Part shown: positions 55,205-64,000 of the stretch, one piece after another
How positions within the stretch are numbered: position 1 is the first letter of the stretch
How the letters are laid out: every line of letters begins with the position of its first letter
DNA from: Sternotherus odoratus
Taxonomy: Eukaryota; Chordata; Testudines; Kinosternidae
Direction: 5' to 3'
DNA: 64,000 nucleotides
Assembly: GCA_032164245.1 (NCBI GenBank)
Contig: JAVMKO010000001.1
Span: forward strand, 287,687,041-287,751,040
Translations under genes and position numbers: made by a program
The notes under the pieces: generated by a model
What the model was told of the DNA's origin: nothing
Seen by the model: only the letters and a program-made list of their open reading frames with translations
The model's database searches: none

Positions 55205-56975
55205 GCAGAAGAGGCTCATTCTTTTAGATCCAGAGGTCCTGCGTTCACTACTTAGTAAGTACTTACCCACGTACAGTACTGCAAAAGGGTTTGTTTACAG
55301 CTTCCAGAGTCTCCCTCTCCTCCTAGCAGAAAATACAGCCTAGCCACCTAACTGGTGATGTGTTGTAAGGATGAATTAGTTGATGTCTGTACAGCGCTTT
55401 GGACACCTAAAGCACACACTAAGCCCTTACTTAACTCACCACCAGCAGCAGCAAAGTTGAAACTGAAGAGGCAGTAGTCAAGTGTGTGCACAGAAAGAAC
55501 AGGTCATGTTTGGTGGCTGTGCTAAGCCACAAGATTTCTAGTCATCAACATGGGAGCAGAGAGGCTGTTACGTTTTTTAAGTGTGTGTGTCATATCTTTT
55601 CCATTCACATTATTTAAAGGACCTTTTGTCAGAGAATCTATTTATTAAATGATTCTGTCAATTAAAATTTTCTAATTCACAAAGTCCCTTTTAACCCTTG
55701 ACTGAATAGGGCAATTCCCAAGAGACTAGCATAGAGAACAATGTGCACTCACAAGGGGAGGTATTAATAGGTCTTTTGTAGCCCTAATTTCTATGATTCT
55801 GTAATGAGATTTATCCATTGTTTTATGGTGGGGTCTCTGCACAGCTGGAGCTGATGGGCCAATAATGCGGGAATCTCATTTCCTCTGCTATTTTAGCTAT
55901 GAAAAATTAATGACAATTAACTTAAACTCAGTTGACAGGAAATGGAACCTTAACTCTGTTAGAACCTTAAACTATGGAAGATGCACTTGCTTTTTTTTAT
56001 CTAGTAATCTGTTAATTTGCTTTAATGTTTATGAGTAGTGATGGTATTTTTTTTTCTTTCTCTCCGCTCTTCCTGTTATTAAACTGATCGGGTTTTATTT
56101 TTAAGACTCAATAACTCTCTTTTTCTGTGGTCATTTACAAAGCTTGCCTTCAAAAGTTACAATTTGAAATAGTCACCACGCAAATGTACACTCCAGTAAA
56201 TTAAACAAACTGGGACACATTCAACTTTACATTAAGACCCTTTTATACCACTCTGGCAAGGGAAGGTGGCCTTCAAGTGGGAGTGAATTACATCAGTGTA
56301 CATTGGAATGGTTTTAGGTGATTTGGCCACATTACTGAGAAACTTTGAATTCAAAAGGTTCTCTTGTGCCCATTGTTTTAAATTTTGAATTAATCATCAT
56401 TTTACTTATTCAGCTGAATAAAGTGGGAATCTGAGCGCACAGATTGTGCACAATTAGTGAGCATTGACCCTTTTCATTAGTTACATCGGTTTGATCCTAT
56501 TGCCTTTAGCGGCATTACACGGGAGAAACTAAGAACAGAGTTTGTTTCAGCAAATCTGAGCCTGATTCTCCATGGTCCTCCACCTTATGTAGCCATTTGT
56601 GTCAGGGCAAAATTAGTGAAAATGTTGCCATTCTCATCTGGTATCATTTTACATTCTCTTTCCTTTCCCTTTCCTTGGTATAAATGACTGCACAAGAAGC
56701 AGTGAATTAGACCCTCTCATGTATTCACTTAGAAATTAATTCCATAATATGGTTAATTTCTATAGGATCTGTCATCTGATGACCCCATGCAATAAGTCAC
56801 TTAGCAGCATAATATTCCACCTGTTTTACAGATGGATAAAATAGTGCCTGGATATTACAACCTATATACAAAGAGCTCTCTAGAAACAGTTGAGGCTGAG
56901 ATCCTGCAAACACTTATACCTGTGCTTTAAGCATCTGGAATCATATAGGTTTGCTGCGATTTAAGCATGTGTTCA
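55205..56975. other. AT-rich unassigned interval with a short CR1 tail
   Basis: TTTCTATGATTCTGTAATG near 55788 is a possible CR1 tail. Otherwise AT-rich unique DNA, with no exon. Confidence 0.4.
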
Positions 56976-56978
56976 CTT

Positions 56979-57365
56979 TAGGGTGAATCTACACAGCACA
57001 CCACTGGTACAACATGTAGGGTATGCATAGCTATAAACTGCAGTGAAAAGCAAGCTGAAGGAGCCTTTCTCCACTGCCTCTTGTATGCTGGAGCCTTTCT
57101 CTGCTTCCTGAGCCTTTCTCTGAGGTGGGAAAAGACTACGGCATTGGGGAGGCAACGGGACACGATACTGCTAAAATAACAGTGTAGTTAAGGGATGGCA
57201 CTGCTTGAGCGAGTAGAGAGAGCCATGTATGGTACATACCCACAGGGTTCAGCTGTGTCTTTACTCACTGTCTACGCTGTTATTTATACCCATGCTGGGG
57301 GGGGGGGATGCACTATACGTGTTCTACATGCTACCATCAGGCGTGTGCAATGTAGACATACCAGG
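56979..57365. mobile_element. MITE, ends ATCTACAC/GTAGACAT
   Basis: Left TAGGGTGAATCTACACAGCA; right, in reverse complement, CCTGGTATGTCTACATTGCA. The inner part includes two TGGAGCCTTTCTC blocks (57087, 57110 area) and a G tract at 57297-57307. No transposase. Confidence 0.55.
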
Positions 57366-57369
57366 CATA

Positions 57370-57450
57370 GGTGTCTCTGCATGACACCTGGGACTGCAAC
57401 CCAGGATTCCTGACCCCCGGTTCTCTGCTCTAGCCACTAGACCATGCATT
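57370..57450 (+). repeat. MIR-type SINE 3' end
   Basis: GGACTGCAACCCAGGATTCC, TGACCCCCGGTTCTCTGCTC and TAGCCACTAGACCATGC are the MIR 3' block. Confidence 0.65.
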
Positions 57451-57454
57451 TGCA

Positions 57455-58285
57455 TTCTATGTTTATTACCGAGTGCATTCTATATATTTATTAGAGTGTG
57501 TGTTCTCTTGTAATGTAAATTCCACTATCCAAAATTTCTTTTTACCTGTGACAAGTGGGGGGATAAATGTTAGGTTTTAAATGCAGCTATTGTAACCGAA
57601 CAACTGCCGCATGGCTCTGTCTTGTTTAAGACTTAGGGCAGGGATGGGGTTTCTGTGGTGGTGTTTTTTTTTGTTTTGTTTTTTGTTTTGCGCTATATTA
57701 ACCTTAAGGAGGTTTTGTTTTGCTGGTGGCCTGTTCCCTAGATGACTGTTTTGAAGTAGGGGGAGGAAGGGAAATCTGAAAAGGAAGCAATAATTCATAG
57801 GCAAAATGACAACTATAAAACTATAATGAAGTGCTGCAGTGTTAGAAAGATTTACCCAGCAGACACAGTAGGAACAGTTTGTCCCTGGTAGACATCCATT
57901 GACTTCACGGAGGCATGACTTTGGCCCAGCATGTGTTGTTGACCTAACTCCAAGGTACTATATCAGAGCACGGGTCGGTCAAGCTTTAGCAAAGTTGGCC
58001 CTAACCCTAACAATTGTTACGTGAATCAAATCATACTGGCTTATTTCTCAAGCGCTGGTGCTTTAATATGCAGCCTGACCTATTTCATTGCCCATGGCAA
58101 GAGGCAGTGGTTTTCAAATATTAAACTTTCATGTTTGTTGTTTGTTCCATGGACCAGTCTTTCAGTGCCACTTAGAGAAGGGGTGAAAATCCGAGAGCTG
58201 AGAACAACAGTTGCTTATCAGGGACCAGTGACCTTAAAAAAAATCGTCCGTCCCTGTGAGGCCGTTCATTCTCAGGAAAGAAAGT
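57455..58285. other. Unassigned interval
   Basis: TTTTG-rich tract at 57664-57690 and a palindrome trace at 57888-57932. No exon. Confidence 0.4.
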
Positions 58286-58289
58286 ACTT

Positions 58290-58660
58290 AAGAGCATAAT
58301 TCTTCCACAGTACCAAGTAACAATCTTTTAATAAGCATCATTAAGCCTTTAGATTGCAATAAGAGGCCGTCCGCCTTTTTATCCCATATTAGATTGCCCA
58401 AATTCTTCTTTGCCCTCTTTGCTGTGGTTAGATGAAAGCCCTGTGCATTCATATTGATCTTTAAAAGCACTTTCTCTTCCCTTGTACCAGTTCACTGCAT
58501 CACTTCTAATTGCAGTTTATCTGATCTCTCTTACTTTGGCTCCAGCCCATTCAAGACTTTCAAAACTGTCGTTTCATGCAGGTCTTGGAACGGAATGATC
58601 ATGTTTCTTACATCATGCCAGCAGATAACATTAGGATCTTTGTTTGGATAGAATTCAGAA
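58290..58660. promoter_or_regulatory. Candidate conserved non-coding element
   Basis: Repeat-free with AT-rich factor-like words: CTTTTAATAAGCATCATTAA (58323-58342), TTTAGATTGCAATAAGAGG, GATCTTTAAAAGCACTTTCT, TAATTGCAGTTTATCTGATC. No coding frame with a domain. Conservation is not tested. Confidence 0.3.
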
Positions 58661-58664
58661 GAAA

Positions 58665-59785
58665 AATAACATGCTATGCTTTCTCTCCCCCCCCCCCCTT
58701 CCATAAAGGTTATTTAGATCTAGATGCAGCAGAGACCAGAATGACTTTTGTGTGTGTGTGTGTTTTCCCCCCTCCTCCCCTTTTTAGTTGGTATTAGGTT
58801 TTCCAAATGTTAGACATTATGGAAGTGTAGCTAGGTTGAAATATAACTCTTGATGCAAGCTAAGCCCTTCCAGGCTGTTGGAATAAATGGTTCTCAGAGT
58901 TATTCTTTTTCACCGGGAAAGACAAAAGTTGCTCTTTGACAGGGTAATGAAATGATATAGGCAACAAAGCTATCAGTCGTGGGTTATCAAGAATGTGAAT
59001 GTAAACAGGTAGCTTCAGTGGCACTGTATCCCTCTGGCTGTCTCTGTAGCTTTTCTCCCTGGTTTGCAGTTTGGGTTCGCACAGACAAACCAGCTTGAGA
59101 ATCAAGGTAGCTATTTCAAGTCCTATTTTCCCCCCTTCCTTTCTCCTATACAGTCCAGCATGGAACACCTGGATTCCTGTTGGTTTGAAGAATAGGGTGA
59201 TAAGAGCTAGGTCCACTGGGCCAGGTAGTTTAGAAACAGGTACTTAAAGTTTGAGTGGTTTACTAATGAATTGAAGTGAGGAAGCAGGCATGCATGCAGA
59301 TGGGCTAAGCAGGTGTGATACTAGGAACAGGCCTCATTGGGCAACTGCAGACACTGAAAGCACTGTGCAATCTGCAGAGTAGAAAATCATGCAACGCATT
59401 TGCCTTTTTAAATGCTCTGAAACAACAACATTTTCTTATGGGGGATTTCTTACCAAATTTGTGCACAGTGATTCCCCATCTAGTGAACAAGCAGCTCTCC
59501 ATTCAGCTTCATTTTATCGTGACATTCTCAGCACCTTCTGTCCAGTATTCGGTATGGGTGTGATAGAAATGTCATTTTTAACTGTTTTCTTCCTCCTTCC
59601 CACAAGATTTAATTGACCAACTTGCTGTTTCATCAGATACAGCTTAATCTTATGCAAGCATGTGAAATGGCACATGATTTTCATCCTGGAGAGATAATTG
59701 ACCCCTCTGTGATTTCAACCAAATGGGATGAAGAATTTATTTCTTTGGGGGAGGGGGAAGGAGGGTGTTGCAGGAGGGAAGAGGA
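58665..59785. other. Unassigned interval
   Basis: C tract at 58686 and (TG)n at 58748-58761. No named repeat or exon. Confidence 0.4.
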
Positions 59786-59789
59786 ACAA

Positions 59790-60860
59790 ATCTCTTCTTT
59801 GAGTGATTGCTCATTGATTCCAACCAGGTGTGTGCGTGCCACGTACACAGTCGTTGGAAAGTTTTTCCCTTAGCAGCACCCGTCGGTAGGGTGACCAGAT
59901 GTCCTGATTTTACAAGGACAGTCCCGATTTTTGGGTCTTTCTCTTACATTGGCTCCTATTACCCCCAACCCCCATCCTGTTTTTTCACACTTGCTGTCTG
60001 GTCACCCTACCCGTCGGGTCAGCTGTGGAGACCCCGGAGTGGCTCCTCCATAGCGCTCCATGTATGACCCTGCCGACCCAGCGCCTCCTCAGTTCCTTCT
60101 TACCGCCAGTGACAGTCGTTGGAACGGTGGCGTCTTCCTCAGCAAGCTCTCCACGTTTCCCTAGCTCTATTTACTTAGTGTTTGTTTTCATTAGTTAGTG
60201 TTGTGTTAATAGTTCGCTCTCGGGAGTGGGGGGTTCCACTTCAACCCGACTATGCTCTCCCTGGGGACTCAGGGCATGCCTAAGTCTCAGGGGTTTAAAT
60301 CCTGAAAGTTTTGCCACAAGCCTATGCCAACGGGTGACCCCCCCCCCCCACAAGGCTTGCTTGAAGTGTTTGGGGGGAAACACACGTCAGACAGATGAGT
60401 GGAGGATTTGCGAAGGGTTTTACCTGAGAACGAAGAAGGAGCAGGACTTGGGACTGAAGCGGCTCCTTGTGGAGGTGGCACTTAGACTACAACCAGCATT
60501 GGTGCATCAGGACTCGGCAGAGAGTGCATCGGTGCGTAGTGCCCCGGCAGCGGCGGAGACAGCACCGCGGAAGGACTCCGGACGAGATCCGTGAGACCGA
60601 CGCTCTCCGGAGACGACTTAGAAGCAGCACCAGAAACAAGGGAGGTTGGTTCCCCGACTTCCAGACCCAACCCTTTGGAACCGGCCAATGGGGCACATCT
60701 GGTTGAGTCTGGTGCAATTGGACTCACTGTGTCAAGTGGTGGAGGAGGTACAACTGCCTTCCACCCCAGATACATTTGAGGCTGCAAGAGTCCTCATAGA
60801 CATGACGGCACCGTGGTCCCCGGCCCTTCACGCCAAGCCGTGATGCTGCAGCCTGCAGCA
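59790..60860 (+). pseudogene. DIRS-type retroelement, 5' part with decayed gag
   Basis: The untranslated leader GATTCCAACCAGGTGTGTGC, CCTGCCGACCCAGCGCCTCC, CAGTTCCTTCTTACCGCCAG and TGACAGTCGTTGGAACGG is followed by a gag-like frame from 60226: HKACLKCLG, QTDEWRIC and RTKKEQDLGLKRLL, a cysteine/histidine knuckle and basic segment. A poly-C run (60339-60350) breaks the frame. From 60646 another frame has LPSTPDTFEAARVLI. No RT or tyrosine recombinase is present. A MITE interrupts the leader at 59887-60009. Confidence 0.7.
59879..60017 (+). mobile_element. TAGGGTGACC hAT MITE, copy 5, inside the DIRS leader
   Basis: Element at 59887-60009 (123 bp). Perfect 8-bp duplications CCCGTCGG at 59879-59886 and 60010-60017. 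The ends TAGGGTGACCAGA and TCTGGTCACCCTA are exact inverted repeats. Removing it with one duplication restores the DIRS leader reading, which settles both the boundaries and the hAT class. Confidence 0.97.
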
Positions 60861-60869
60861 CCATCCCGC

Positions 60870-61250
60870 AGAAAGCACATCAGTGCTGGTTTGCTCCATG
60901 CATTTTCCTGTTCATCTCCTCCAATTTAAGCTATGCTTTGGACCCTTTCACCATGGAGTTGTTGCCAGATGATGGGGTACTGGCATGTGCCTTGCCACTT
61001 CTAAGCCCATACTTACTGGGGAACTTTGCTGCTATTAGTTGCCTAACTGCAGCTATACAAATCTCTCCCGACCACGATTTAGATTTAGAGAGGATAATGC
61101 TGCCGGTGATTCCCTTCTCATTCTGGGCACCTACCCCACCAAGTGCCATTGGGCCTCTAGCATGCAGTGTTTTAGTCAGTGGGGAATGATCAGACGGTCC
61201 ATAGCTAGTATTCCATCTGCGGTGCAGTTTCCTTTATGAGACCTTATATC
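60870..61250. other. Unassigned interval between DIRS and LTR
   Basis: Frame 60938-61189 (83 codons) has no domain I know. It may be part of the DIRS or unrelated. Confidence 0.4.
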
Positions 61251-61751
61251 TGATTGTGACAGACCGCTCTCTCACCTCTTCTCAGGAACAGGCAGGGAAC
61301 CCTTCTCTTGCTTCAAACAGTGCTCTTTTATTCACAGTGCAGGCCCCACCACCAATATATACAGCTTTGCACAGTCCTTCTTTCCAATTACAACTCTACA
61401 GTTTACAGCATACAACTCTATGTAGTTCAGCTCTACAGCTTGCAGCTCTACAGACTCTATATAGTCCAGCTCTAAACACACAGTTCTAAACAGCTCTTAA
61501 CACACAGCTCTGAATAGCTCCTATCACACAGCTCTGAATAGCTCCAACCACCACCACACTGGGCTTGCTTCCTGGCAGGCCTTTTATCCCCCTGAGGAGG
61601 CTGCCAGGTGCCACTCATCAAGGCTGAGCCCTCTGCAGTCCAGGTGGCTAATTAGCCTTTCCTGCAAGGGAGGTTTGCAGGCTGGTGCTCCCTCTTAAAG
61701 GGCCCGCAGGGCTGGCTCAGGGACTCCTGGCCAGCACCCTGCCACAGTGAT
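61250..61751 (-). mobile_element. Solo LTR with TATA box and polyadenylation signal
   Basis: Element at 61255-61746 (492 bp), TG...CA termini in both readings. The flanks CTGAT (61250-61254) and GTGAT (61747-61751) match at 4 of 5. On the minus strand it starts TGTGGCAGGGTGCTGG, carries GGATAAAAGGCC near 61590 as a TATA box and GTGAATAAAAGAGC near 61330 as a polyadenylation signal, and ends CTGTCACA. The middle has CAGCTCT repeats. No internal region remains, so it is probably a product of LTR-LTR recombination. Confidence 0.78.
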
Positions 61752-63310
61752 GTACGGTGTACAAAGTTTGTTCATGACAGCTGAGGAGCTGTAAAATCTG
61801 TACTGTAAAACCTACACATAATTTTTGTCTGCCATTGTAGATGCGCCCATTGGCTGACAAAACATGTGGTTCCAAAACATGTTTCTAGCCCTTATACTTG
61901 CACAGGTAACTTTTCCAATATACATGGATGAAGTGCCCTCTTCCAGAGTCTGCAGCCAGCCCAAAAGCCTCTGCTACTGCTCATATTTCTGTGTAGAGTG
62001 AAGTTCATAGCGTTTCTGTCCGTTTCACTGCTGCTATTCAGAACTCCTGCCTGTCGAGAATCATGTCAATATCTTGCAGCTGCTCTTTGGGGAAGCTTTG
62101 GCAAGAAGCAAGCCCTGGAGCTATCCTTGTGGGGGGAGGACCCAAATCCTTCCAGAGATGGTGAGCGTGGTGCACAGACTTCTTTCCTCCTCTACCTTCT
62201 CACATGAGCTAGAAGGAAGAAAAGATACAGGAAACACCTTCTCCCTTCAAGAAGCTTGGGGAGTAGTTCTCTAAATGTATCATTTACCCACTACTAACAC
62301 AAATGATGAAGCAACCAAACCCAGGACAGAACCCTTATAGAAACCCCAGCACCATCCCCTTACCGAGAAGTTAGAGTGCCAAGGTAGTGGTTTTTCACCA
62401 GGGTGTTGCTACTGAATGACTGGAACCCACTGTTCTCATCTGTCAAATTTACTTTGGCTGGTTGATTTAGCTCTCTGGCTCTTAGGTGCCTGGTCAGTGT
62501 TTCAAGTCTTGGTTCTAACCAACTGGTGCTGCTGAACTGGCTGCTTCAGGCTCTGAAAATCCCAACCTTGTTTAGATGACAGTCCTAGGTTCAGAGTTTT
62601 CTTTTAGCCACTCGGCCTTATGAGACAGGTAGAAAGCGTTCTTGCCAATATGACATGGGTGTGCCCGATAATCACTCAGTTGTAAATTTACAAACAAAAT
62701 GTATCCTGTGCTGGGAAAGAATTTAAAACATTTATTTGAAAAAGTATATCTTCCCCTCCCCCCCCCCCCAACCACAAAACCTCCCAGCAGGGTTAGCTGC
62801 TTTCTTGCTGATATTAAAAAATCAGGGGGCTGGGAGTGATGTCATAATTTGGAGTGTCACTTTTTCCATTTAGAATGAAATCAGGAGCCCAGTGCACATG
62901 CAGTCTGCTGTGGAGGGTGTATAAATGACAGTCCTTTCTTTCAGACCATGAGGTAGCATCAGTTTCACACAGCACAATGGACCTGTACCAATTCTCCTGT
63001 GGTTGGGCCTTCCGCATCCATGATATATTAGGAGCAGTGGTTGCAGAATATTCTCCTACAATAATTGTCATGGCATTTTTATAGTTGTCTGAAGTAAGGA
63101 CGGACAGAAAAACTCACTTGGAAGGAATGGCATGTTTTCAGTACTTGCAATGCATGGAATGTAAATTCCACAGCAAACACATTAGTATTTTGCCTCTTTT
63201 CCTATCCAATGTAGAGCCGCCATATCCAGTCAGTACAGGGTGAGTTGGGTTCTATTCCGTGGGTTAAGGGATATGGGTGGGGCACGGGGCCACTAATCAA
63301 ATCCGGTTGA
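61752..63310. other. Unassigned interval
   Basis: C tract at 62756-62769. No exon or named repeat recognised. Confidence 0.4.
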
Positions 63311-63314
63311 TATA

Positions 63315-63810
63315 ATACTTTGTGTTTATGTAAGTGCCTTTCAAAGTGTGATACATGCATTCATTAACCCCTACGATACCTCTGTGATGTATTTCTCATC
63401 TTATAGATAAGGTAACTGAATGCAGAGAGGCTTAAGGGTGGTGGTGTTATTTATTTGAATTATTGTACCACCTCGGAGCTCTGGCCCTGTTGTACTAGGT
63501 TCTGTACAAACACAGGACAAAAAGACTGTTGCTGCCCCATGGAGTTTATAGACTAAGGATAAAATGTGTAAAAGTGGACAACAGTACAATGTGACACCAT
63601 TTTTCTATGGCCGGTTAAAATCCTGGTGCTCAGAAAATCAGGGCCCAGGTGTTTCCAGTTGAGCCTGCAAAAACTGCAGTAATCCGCATCAGTGGTCAAT
63701 CTTGAACATTTAATTGTCTTGCCAGTTAGATGAGTAAGTGGTAGGTCATGAAATAGAACTCAGGAGTCCTGATTGCAACCCCTTGCTCTGGTAGGCCACA
63801 CTCTGAAAGC
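63315..63810 (+). repeat. MIR-type SINEs, nested
   Basis: First MIR at 63360-63438: CCCCTACGATACCTCTGTGA, TAAGGTAACTGAATGCAGAG. It seems to resume at 63703 (TTAATTGTCTTGCCAGTTAG, ATGAAATAGAACTCAGGAGT, GGTAGGCCACACTC). Between them a second MIR-like 5' block has CCCTGTTGTACTAGGTTCTG, TACAAACACAGGACAAAAAG and CATGGAGTTTATAGACTAAG. The join is approximate. Confidence 0.6.
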
Positions 63811-64000
63811 TTTGCTGGGCTTAAACCTCTTCATTTCTTTGCTGTTGGTTCCCCAATGATACAGAGGATGCACGTATCTGGGATATTGTTCTGCAGACTA
63901 AAAAATCTTTTTACCAAACTTGCCAGTGTGTAGACATCTTAATGAGTGAGGTGTCCATAAATAATTGAGTGTTCTCAGCTGAAGCAGGGCGACCCTTGGC

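Noticed and set aside
60938..61189. 83-codon frame with hydrophobic segments as a small membrane protein
   Set aside because: No start context, no conservation evidence, and it lies between two retroelement remnants.

Overview
The window looks like non-coding DNA from a reptile nuclear genome, most probably a turtle. I found no protein-coding exon, rRNA, tRNA or CRISPR. Every longer reading frame I could interpret lies inside decayed transposable elements or low-complexity DNA. The turtle call rests on the repeats: CR1 LINE copies with the octamer tail ATTCTATG (read as ATCATAGAAT on the + strand at 14582 and 25332), abundant MIR-type SINEs, a DIRS-type gag remnant, a short hAT MITE beginning TAGGGTGACCAGA, and a large set of non-autonomous hAT elements. 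Family names are from memory of repeat types and were not checked by a search.

Layout. 0-6 kb: AT-rich start, an ancient palindromic repeat, a compound minisatellite (911-1123), a hAT with a perfect 8-bp target duplication (1370-1830), MIR and CR1 pieces, a second small hAT (3491-3773), a candidate conserved non-coding block (4180-4460) and a CR1 tail. 6-17 kb: the first TAGGGTGACC MITE, a GGCATGTCTACAC element inside a 22-bp duplication, a 40-bp triplicate, an L2-like fossil and the longest CR1 copy (14582-15240). 17-26 kb: three hATs (one loaded with C-rich tandem units), MIRs, CR1 tails and ancient palindromes. 26-32 kb: an old L1-like element (27050-28868) carrying later insertions, then an L2-like reverse transcriptase fossil (29985-30720). 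32-45 kb: a non-autonomous Helitron (32794-33137), a hAT with TIRs at 39913-40620, a TAGGGCCCTACC element and a MIR split by a hAT. 45-64 kb: an exact 34-bp duplication, a palindrome split by a hAT, a large hAT-like element, an LTR-like tract, a DIRS gag remnant split by a MITE, a solo LTR, and a nested MIR at the end.

No genes work together here. The useful content is a record of transposition: target-site duplications and nested insertions give relative ages (MIR and palindromes oldest, then L1/L2 and DIRS, then the hAT elements and MITEs). A few repeat-free AT-rich blocks are candidates for distal regulatory DNA. The window could be intergenic or inside a very long intron; the sequence alone does not decide this.
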